Of a DNA stretch of 64,000 nucleotides, positions 57,511-64,000 are shown piece by piece. The position numbers and the translations under genes are program-made. The notes beneath the pieces are model-generated. The model did not search any database. It was given only the letters and a program-made list of their open reading frames with translations, and was not told the origin of the DNA. How positions within the stretch are numbered: the first letter of the stretch is position 1; each line of letters starts with the position of its first letter. Origin of the DNA: Linaria vulgaris (taxonomy: Eukaryota; Streptophyta; Magnoliopsida; Lamiales; Plantaginaceae); the NCBI GenBank assembly GCA_948329865.1, contig OX415249.1:59869580-59933579 (forward strand). The letters are read 5' to 3'.

Positions 57511-57715
57511 TGTAGAGAAATATTGTAATTGTATTTCTTGATAATTTACAATGTACAAGAGTCCTAGATATATAATACAAGGAGTCTTAACCTACAAGTA
57601 AATGATAGACTTTACAAGATATAGATAAGATACAAGATAGAAATAAATCAAGCGCTATCTCTTATCGGGAGAAGGAGAATCTGGAGAATCCGTAGAAGTG
57701 GTAATATCCCTAATA
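57511..57715 (-). mobile_element. 5' LTR of element 5
   Basis: 205 bp, identical to the other LTR except one base and a 9-bp duplication. It contains gatatataa-like AT runs and is bordered by the primer site (complement at 57496-57510). Confidence 0.9.
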
Positions 57716-58037
57716 AATTTTTCATTTAAGTAAAAGTATTTTCTTAGATAAAAATTAAACAACTTGATTTATCTGTATCAAATCAAGGTTAGTGAGACTA
57801 ATTTATATTTTCCTCTGATCTAACCTTTGAATAGAATGGGCATCGAGATATCATAAAGCCTTTTCATGATGATCCTGCAAAGCAGAAAAGATTTGAGCAG
57901 TTTCTGAAGGAGAAGTATGAAGGAGGTCTTCGAACTAAAGATTCCGGTGGCTCCAGTAGTATGTCTGAAACTGCTCGTGCTCGTGAAAGATTGGAATTTG
58001 AAGCTGTTGTTGATGCCAGGGCGAAAGGAAATTCTTG

Positions 58038-59085
58038 GTAAGGGCAGGTCCAACACTGCCCTGATTTTATCGGGGTTCGCCTCTATTCCCCTCTCGTTCA
58101 CCACGTACCCTAGGAACTTACCTACGGTTACTCCAAATGTGCATTTCTTCTGGTTTAGCTTCAGACCATATGCTCTCATGATGACAAACGCTTCAAATAG
58201 ATGACGAACATGCTCTTCCGCCTTCAGACTTTTGACTAACATTTCATCAATGTATACTTCCATGGATTTCCCGATCTGGTGGTAGAACATCTTCGCTACC
58301 AGTCTTTGGAAAGTCGCTCCGGTGTTTTTGAGGCCGAAAGGTATCACCCTATAACAATAGACTGCAGTGTCAGTTACAAAGGCCATTTTGCTCTGATCAC
58401 CCACAGTCATAAAGCTCTGGTGAAATCCGCTCTTAGCATCCACCATATTCAACAAAGCGCATCATGCAGTCGAATCCACTAACAAATCTATTCTGGGTAA
58501 GGGAACCGGGTCTCTTGGGCAGCGCTTGTTCAGATCGGTGGAGTCCACACACATCTTCCAGGTTGCTTCCTTCTTGAGAACCAATACAACGTTGCTCAAC
58601 CATTCTGAAAACCTCAACGCGTAAATATGGCGGGCAACTAATAGCTCATAAACTTTCTTTTCAACCGCTTCATTCTTTTCCTTGCTAAAATTGCATTTCT
58701 TCTGCCTTACGGGTTTTGTGTTTTTATCCACATTCAGTCAGTGTACTATTATTCTTGGATCTATCCCGTGCAAATCTAAATATGTCCAAGCGAATATATA
58801 TGTGTTCCGCCTGAGACAATCTGCTAGCGCAGCCTCTATCTCAGAGCTCATAGTTGCTCCAATTTTTATGATTCTGTCTGCGTTCTCTCTAAACAACTGT
58901 ACTATTTTGAACTCACCCAGTGGCTCCATCTTGCACTCTTCCCACTGCTTCATTAATTGACTCTCTTCTTTTTCCCGGCCTTGCTCCTCAGGTTCGAGTC
59001 TCTTTCCATTCTCATCTCTACTTGTTCTAGGCTTCTTTTTAGCTTTTGCTTCTCCGCCTGATGGGCCACTCCATCTCTTCACCAT
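58038..59085 (-). pseudogene. Element 4 pre-RT and RT domain
   Basis: Frame 59085-58738 is Lys/Arg/Glu-rich and ends AWTYLDLHGIDPRIIVH. Next, after a stop, 58731-58462 reads KNTKPVRQKKCNF, ARHIYALRFSEWLSNVVLVL, CVDSTDLNKRCPRDPVPLPR. After another stop, 58455 onward reads DAKSGFHQ, DQSKMAFVTD, PFGLKNTGATFQRL, and the active site YIDE in place of YxDD, then LGYVVNERGIEANPDKIRAV. This is Tat-lineage RT that lacks the second catalytic Asp. The open frame past 58038 is host sequence. Confidence 0.85.
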
Positions 59086-59120
59086 CCTAGTTACTTAAAT
59101 CTAAACGTAATTTAAACGGT

Positions 59121-59140
59121 GTTCCCATAGATGGCACCAC
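59121..59140 (-). other. Primer binding site of element 4
   Basis: GTGGTGCCATCTATGGGAAC on the minus strand, a C-to-T-decayed version of the gypsy site seen in elements 1-3. Confidence 0.75.
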
Positions 59141-59810
59141 TATTTTGGTCTTATTTTGTCCGGGTTACAACACACCTTCAAACTGTTACAATGGCCCTGA
59201 CTGACGCCAAAATAATGCTAATCTATTACAATGAACGGACTAGCTTGGTCCGGAACACCTATTTCGTGTTACAAATATGTAAATAAATTTAATTAACCCT
59301 GGAAGACTACAAGACATGACGGTCAAATGGTGGACGTTCGACTCTCCCAGACGTCGAATCTGAACAACTGTCGAATGGCCTTGATTCGATGTTGTTGAGC
59401 CTCGAATTAGGAGGGTTTGATTGTACTGTTCTAATGAAGGTTCGATCGAACTGAAGAGACTATCGAACTGGAGTGTCTATCGAATTGGATCGCTTGAACT
59501 AATAAGTTAATCGAACTGAATTGAGTATTTAATCGTTGGATTCGATTGATATGAATTGGTTGCTAGTATTCAATGTGTCTCATTAATGTCGGGGGACGGG
59601 GTATTTATAGACCACGTCCCGTGGGACCCAGTCAACCTTTGGATGACGTCGATCGAATGGACGACCGTCTAGAAATCGATCGAATAGACTCGGTTCGACC
59701 GTCTAAATAACGGTCGAACGGTCAGCGTTCGATTGAGCATTTATCGGGCCTTCTTTTGGTGGGCCGACCCAAAATAACGTTTTGGGCCTTCCTAAAATAC
59801 CCCATCAACA
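59141..59810 (-). mobile_element. 5' LTR of element 4
   Basis: 670 bp. On the minus strand it begins TGTTGATGGGGTATTTTAGG and ends GACCAAAATA (CA decayed to TA). TATA box CTATAAATACCCCGTCC (complement near 59590-59613). The promoter half carries many TCGATCGAA/TCGAAC words. No partner LTR is present. Confidence 0.7.
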
Positions 59811-59937
59811 TTGATCATTTATTAATTTTTTATATACATTTATTTGAACTTTGAAGTGTCGGTCGGTTTATTTTGATAACTTCTCATGAGTTTTCGTTGG
59901 GTTTTTTTGTTTGGCAAAAACTTTATTATCTGTAGGC
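59811..59937 (+). repeat. Relic of the AHL unit (end of intron 1)
   Basis: gatcatttattaattttttatatacatttatttgaactttga matches intron 1 of the array units just before exon 2, ending in the acceptor-like ttattatctgtagg. A ~20-bp insertion (gggtttttttgtttggcaaa) is present. Exon 2 itself is not recognisable. It lies outside the array, 8 kb to its right. Confidence 0.75.
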
Positions 59938-60025
59938 ACAACGTACGAACACGCTTTATTACAAGCTTTTATCCAAAAATAAAATAAGAAAACGATAATA
60001 GTTGTTCAAACAATTATATATGAGT

Positions 60026-61202
60026 CTAGCATCTCAAATTATTGCCCGGATCAACCTGTAGTTGATTGCAATATTGTGTATAATATCGGACACGAGCACT
60101 AACAGTGTCTGGATTTCCTCCATCGCATTCAAGTGGACCGTTAATGGCACGAATAGTAGCCCCGAATCCCTGACCGGTAGTTATGGCGTCGTGACAATTA
60201 TTCATCCAGTACCACAACGCTGTCCTAAAAGATATGGTTGGATTTGTGGCCACGATTTCAGGATTGTTTAATCCATCAAACCCTATGCTACTTCCTGCTG
60301 GCCCGTAGTTGAAGTTCCACGATAATTGTATGGGGCCTCGACCATAGTAACCCTTCCCTGGAACACATGGATATTGTGTGTTACTCTCGTCACAATAGTC
60401 TCTTGACGGGCCATTTATCTCCTCTATGTAACACAGATCTGCACGATTAATTAAACATATATCAAAGTCAACTTTTAATATCACTGAGAGAGAAAAGAGA
60501 ATATTCCTGCCTTATTAGATTTTATAAAATTTCTTGTAAGTTTTTGTTGAATTGTTGAGATTAAGACTTTTTTCAAAAGTCATGTGACAGCTAATTTCAG
60601 AAGTACAGGACCACGTTGACATATCTGCAGCTAATTAGGAACTTTCATGCATGTTGAATTTCAAACGTTGGACCACTTAAGATTATTTATTGAAATGCCC
60701 CATGCGTGTATATGTAGTTATGTATATTGATTTTCCTTAAAAACTATTATTGAAGGGCGGGTATATGATGATAAATAAATTAATTAATATTGAACTTACG
60801 CCCAGTCTCATGCGTGACATGAGCGAAGAAGGCCGCGATTTCCCGCCTCGAATCGTCGGTCGAACCCACGGTACCGAACTGTGGATACGAGCCCAGCGCG
60901 TCGAGAAAATTGCCGCGGGTGTAGAATCCTCTCCCCGCGCAGCTCGCCTCTGACTGATCCGCAATCCCGTTAAAGAAGTCGTCGGTGACAATATCAGGCA
61001 CAGACACGCCATTGCTGCTAGGTGGGGCAAAGCACGGCCCTTGCTGGCAGCCTCTGCCACAGTAGTCGTTACCGGTACCGCAATAACCGAATTGGCTACA
61101 GCACAAATCATCTGCGCAGCCGCAGTTCTGGCCGAAAGCCAGAGTTCCACATGCCACAAGAATGGTTGCTACTATGAGTAGCAAGGAATTCATGTGACCC
61201 AT
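60026..61202 (-). CDS. Class IV chitinase (GH19 with hevein-type domain), two exons
   Basis: Exons 61202-60800 and 60438-60026 (donor C|GTAAGT, acceptor GTGCAG|AT) encode 271 residues, the usual class IV length. A signal peptide (NSLLLIVATILVACGTLAFG) precedes a chitin-binding domain with eight Cys (NCGCADDLCC, YCGTGNDYCG, GCQQGPC), a short hinge, and the GH19 domain. The first catalytic Glu is in HVTHETGH across the splice site and the second in CYIEEI; NYGPAG and a Trp-rich WYWMNN follow, with the end at NNLRC. It cuts beta-1,4 GlcNAc bonds in fungal cell walls and is secreted (defence or development, PR-3 type). A second Met lies three codons in; the first ATG is called. No lesion is visible. 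The 3' end is only ~90 bp from the AHL relic. Confidence 0.93.
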
Positions 61203-61259
61203 TTTTTAATATTTGGAGATGTAATTGATATATTTGTGGGAATGAAGGATCCAATGATG

Positions 61260-61272
61260 GGTATAAATAGAT
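61260..61272 (-). promoter_or_regulatory. Putative TATA box of the chitinase gene
   Basis: Minus strand reads CTATTTATACCC about 60-70 bp upstream of the ATG, leaving a ~30-40-bp leader. This is the best TATA-like match in the proximal region. Confidence 0.45.
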
Positions 61273-61368
61273 ACAGTTTGGTTGCTCTAGCTACACTTAA
61301 TCGTGGTAGTGGGAAGACTTGAGATAAACATGCGGCCACTATTATTTGGTTTGCACACGGGGAGACTC

Positions 61369-61381
61369 TTGACTTTGTCAA
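61369..61381 (-). promoter_or_regulatory. Inverted W-box pair upstream of the chitinase
   Basis: TTGACTTTGTCAA is a near-perfect palindrome of two TTGAC cores, ~170 bp upstream of the chitinase ATG. TTGAC(C/T) is the WRKY-binding core, common in defence promoters. Function is inferred. Confidence 0.4.
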
Positions 61382-61399
61382 TAAAATTGAAAAAGAAAG

Positions 61400-62110
61400 T
61401 TCGTTAAGAGATTAAATTAAAAAATTATTATTTGGACTTTGAATTGGGATTTGTTAGTAAATTGGTCTGAATTGCATTTGCAATATAATGAACTAGTTGC
61501 ATTGTTGGACAACTAACTGACCATATTTAGAAAGCATGTTTGGTTTAAGCTTTTTCTTTGCATGTATAGTTAAGTAGGAAACGTGAAAACTATATTGGGA
61601 GAGGCAAAGTGTAAAGTTAATTAAGTACTTATAATTATGAAATTCTCAAATTATATTGGGAGACATATATATGACGATGTCTCAACGTTATCTTAATTGT
61701 ACGTTTAGGTAGTATATATAATTATAACCTGGTCTGGCTTTCTTTTCTTGGAGTTTAGTAGTTTTTGTACTCCCCTAGTCCCTCCTTGTTTTTCTCAATA
61801 AAATTCCTCTTGTTTAATATTAAAAAAGAAACACGTAAATAAGATGAAAAACGCTTTACCAACATACTGCTTATATAACAAGACTAATTTACAAGTTACA
61901 GTTTGAATTTTAATTTAATACAGCCCAAGAGAAAAAGTCCAATTTTCCTTTCACATTCTTTTGTGTTTATTGTAGTTGACACTTTAAACTTTCTTGCAAC
62001 ACAGCTATTTTACAAATTCAAATCAAGTACATTCTGACGAATTTGTACCGGTACAAAAGGTCTTGAATTTCTTTTTTTTAACTGAAAAATAATCTTGAAA
62101 TTATGTTAAA
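61400..62110. other. AT-rich spacer / distal chitinase promoter
   Basis: No coding signal and no repeat recognised. A further TTGAC core occurs near 61976. Confidence 0.4.
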
Positions 62111-62129
62111 TGTGATGTGACGTGCTGGG

Positions 62130-62831
62130 TGATTTAGGTGCCCGACAACGAATTAGGTTGGCACGGCCCATTAGCAGCCCAAATGGAAGAGTATCAAACT
62201 GGGTGGTTTGACACTTCCCGGACTATCGAACGACTCCCGTTCAATAGTTATTGCCTTTTCTAGAACATGGCACAAATTCTGAGGTCTATGAATATTCCGG
62301 ACCCCAATATTCACTATTCACCAACCAAGCAAGTATCGAACCGTGCGTTCGATAGTTATTTCCGTTCGACAGTTATCTAATTTGATCGATCTCGAGTCAG
62401 TTCGATTGTTAGTATTCAGCATCATGTTCGAGAGTTTTCAATATCGAACCTAGGACAATTCGATAGTCCTGAGATTCGATAGTTATTCTAGCATCCCGCT
62501 CCTATTCAACAGTTATTTCAACATCGAACTCTCTTCCATTCGTAGTCCAACAACTTCCAAATTCGATAATTAGGGTTATTCTAGTCATTTCAGGCTTATT
62601 CAAAGGAGATAAATAAACTACGTTCGGCTTGATTCCCTCAGTGAAACACATAGGCAGCTTGGCTTGTTCCCAAGTTCAATCTGAAACCATTAAGTATCCA
62701 ACCCCTCTTGTCACGATGCTTGGGGTGCAGATGTGAAAAAGACAAAATTGATTTTAATACATCTAAGAATTAGTCGTATGTGGAGGGTCTTATCAGTCTG
62801 TCAAGTCAGCAGATGAAAACACCCAAAATCA
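62130..62831 (+). mobile_element. Tat-type gypsy 5' LTR (element 6)
   Basis: Ends CACCCAAAATCA and is followed by a primer site. Its last ~220 bp (ctacgttcggcttgattccc, cataggcagcttgg, gtgcagatgtg) resemble the LTR end of element 1 (ctacgtccgacttgattgcc and onward). The promoter half is packed with TTCGATAGTTATT-type words. The start is approximate; no partner LTR is in the window. Confidence 0.65.
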
Positions 62832-62851
62832 GTAGCGCCATCTGTGGCAAC
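62832..62851 (+). other. Primer binding site of element 6
   Basis: GTAGCGCCATCTGTGGCAAC, a degenerate gypsy primer site after the LTR end. Confidence 0.65.
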
Positions 62852-63300
62852 ACGCTAAATGTACTAAAAAACAAGCTTGCAATCTCAAAGCTAATCCTAG
62901 CTATATCGAGCTTCGGTGGAACAACTACGGAGTTGACAACATGGAACTCGGTTCCAAGCGAACCTTTTAATTTGACTCATTTTAAATATTATTGGAGTCA
63001 TTATCAATTGAACAAACAATGCGGCACAACTAATCAACCGAAATGCATTAATTTAAAACATGAATATTATTCGCAATCGCCCGGCTGACGGCCCGCCAGT
63101 AACTTGGTTGCCTCCTAAACTTAATGTCCTACGCCTCTGGATATGCGCCCACATTGCGGCATCGAACTAGGGCAACTGAGTTGGTGGCGGATATCTCTTC
63201 CTCAATAGTCGCATGTACTTATTCTGCATTAATGTTTGAAAGAATCGGTATTTAAACTGGAATAAGAAATTTAATTGAATTCGCGAAAAAAATAAAGGAG
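62852..63300. other. Spacer after element 6 LTR
   Basis: An open frame through 62780-63088 starts inside the LTR and has no recognised gag motif. The rest is non-coding. The element seems cut soon after its primer site. Confidence 0.4.
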
Positions 63301-63321
63301 TATGTATTTAAAATGACTTAC

Positions 63322-63893
63322 GTAAATAAATCTAGCCGCCTCATCTACCCATTCGCGCTTCGGTGGCTGTCCTGAAGTACCGCCCATCCCTTTCACCCTC
63401 TTCGTATGATCGAACTTGTACGCCTCATCATGTCGAATAGGATCCTCGCGGGTAAGGTTCGCCCTAGCCTACACATTCCAAGAAAGTGCACATTAAACTT
63501 AATTACACATAGATTAAGATTACTTAACTACACCTATATTGTTAATTTTAATAATGCATACCATCTCACGTTTGATCTCCTCTAGGTGGATCGATCCACC
63601 AAAAAAAGTGGGAGGTGCCTCTTCATAACCGTTGGGTCCACGCCTCCTCTCCCATTGATCTGCATCCTCCGCGAAACCTCCTGATGCTTTTCCGACACCC
63701 AATGCTTAATCGTCGCCGCCTCCAACGCATCGTTCATCCAAGTCTTCAGATGCCCAGTATTCTTCGAATCATCCTTCCTCTCCAAGTATTGTTTCTCCGT
63801 GTTGTGAATCAATTACTTATAACAGTTCTTCGCCTTCTTTTCATATGCCCTATGTACATCGTATTTATCTAACTCTTGGACCCCATATATAGT
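63322..63893 (-). pseudogene. Plant transposase-like gene, two decayed exons (Ptta/En/Spm-like)
   Basis: Exon A, 63893-63562: acceptor ttttgtag, then LDKYDVHRAYEKKAKNCYK, TAA, then HLKTWMNDALEAATIKHWVS, a frame change near GRGGVDP, and APPTFFGGSIHLEEIKREM at donor ATG|GTATGC. Exon B, 63468-63322: ARANLTREDPIRHDEAYKFD, HTKRVKGMGG, PKREWVDEAARFIY at donor TTTAC|GTAAGT. The pattern (SxxH...I...GRxP.. HTK.) recalls the plant transposase Ptta/En/Spm C-terminal region, but the match is loose. One stop and one frameshift make it broken. It may extend past the right edge of the window. Confidence 0.45.
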
Positions 63894-64000
63894 CTACAAA
63901 ATAATTAATTCTTCAAGATTATTCATATTATGTCTTTTGATTTATTAATACACTAAATTAATAATATATTTATGTAACAATTCTTCACCGTAAATTTAAT

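Larger units (their letters stand above)
52904..57715 (-). mobile_element. Element 5: Ty1/copia retrotransposon, nearly complete, 4.8 kb
   Basis: LTRs 52904-53099 (196 bp) and 57511-57715 (205 bp) are flanked by AATTT (52899-52903 and 57716-57720). They differ by one substitution (aatcgc/aagcgc) and a 9-bp duplication (tggagaatc), so insertion is recent. On the minus strand the LTRs begin TATTAGGGATA and end TTCTCTACA (TA...CA). The primer site TGGTATCTAGAGACC resembles the initiator-Met tRNA site. Gag and pol fill the inside with three single-base lesions. Confidence 0.93.
52365..58037 (+). pseudogene. TGH: TOUGH-like SURP protein fragment, two exons
   Basis: Exon a, 52365-52851, follows tctctacag and ends at GAT|GTGAGT. 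It encodes FDPPAIPEDFVPRHKFP, a Pro-rich PPPEVPPPED and a SURP domain (VATLVARCGRLFEDLSREK, NPLFSFLSGGNGCDFYARKL). Exon b, 57835-58037, follows tttgaatag and ends TTG|GTAAGG; it encodes NGHRDIIKPFHDDPAKQKRF, FLKEKYEGGLRT and SETARARERLEFE. Both are phase 0. This order matches plant TGH (G-patch plus SURP protein acting in splicing and small-RNA processing in the nucleus). The N-terminal G-patch exons and the C-terminal half are missing: upstream is the AHL array, downstream a retroelement. The intron would be ~165 bp without the copia insertion. Coding sequence is undamaged, so the break-up looks recent. Confidence 0.75.
58038..59810 (-). mobile_element. Element 4: 5' LTR and RT of a gag-less Tat-type element, truncated
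   Basis: Minus-strand piece: LTR 59141-59810, primer site 59121-59140, pre-RT and RT 59085-58038. As in element 1, RT follows the primer site directly with no gag or protease. It ends within RT at IRAVLDLPLP, joined to the TGH-like exon donor over shared ggtaagg. The 3' part and 3' LTR are missing. Confidence 0.8.

Noticed and set aside
60026..60484. Minus-strand frame starting MILKVDFDICLIN as a separate protein
   Set aside because: Its first ~15 codons are intron sequence; the acceptor GTGCAG at 60439-60444 makes it exon 2 of the chitinase.

Overview
The window is a gene-poor, repeat-dense piece of a plant (most likely eudicot) nuclear genome. The evidence is spliced genes with plant-type introns, a class IV (GH19) chitinase, a TOUGH-like SURP-domain gene fragment, AT-hook/PPC (AHL) gene copies, Ty1/copia and Ty3/gypsy (Tat and Athila type) elements and hAT-type fold-back MITEs. 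Species cannot be named from the sequence.

Layout. 1-246 is the end of an Arg/Ser-rich coding exon. 1.7-8.9 kb holds three decayed retroelement pieces: a copia RT/RNase H remnant (+), a copia integrase-RT-RNase H piece (-), and an Athila-like LTR, gag and plant-transposon-protein piece (+). 8.88-51.49 kb is the main structure: a head-to-tail array of about 4.8-kb units (five nearly full units and a broken sixth), later split by insertions. Each unit carries a four-exon, phase-0 gene that I read as a reduced AHL gene: a damaged AT-hook, then a PPC/DUF296 domain over three exons, then a short last exon. Units 2 and 3 are open through all exons (169 codons). Units 1, 4 and 5 are broken in different ways. 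Each unit also carries a 381-406 bp fold-back MITE with 8-bp target duplications.

Insertions in the array are: a 1,038-bp solo LTR (unit 1); a 7.9-kb Tat-type gypsy element with RT/RNase H/integrase but no gag (unit 2); a 593-bp hAT-like element (unit 4) whose site in unit 3 carries an excision-like footprint; an 8.2-kb Tat-type element on the minus strand with gag, protease and an antisense spliced ORF but no RT or integrase (unit 4); and a 5' LTR-gag piece of the same family (unit 6).

Right of the array (52.4-58.0 kb) lie two exons of a TOUGH (TGH)-like gene. Their short intron holds a nearly complete 4.8-kb copia element with TA...CA LTR ends. Next come a gag-less Tat element piece (58.0-59.8 kb, minus), a 125-bp relic of the AHL unit, and a two-exon, apparently intact class IV chitinase (60.0-61.2 kb, minus). 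The end of the window has another Tat-type LTR with its primer binding site and two decayed exons of a plant transposase-like gene. The only clearly intact host gene is the chitinase; AHL units 2 and 3 are intact models of unknown function. The order RS-tail, AHL, TGH piece, AHL piece suggests an older, larger duplication beneath the retroelement layers.
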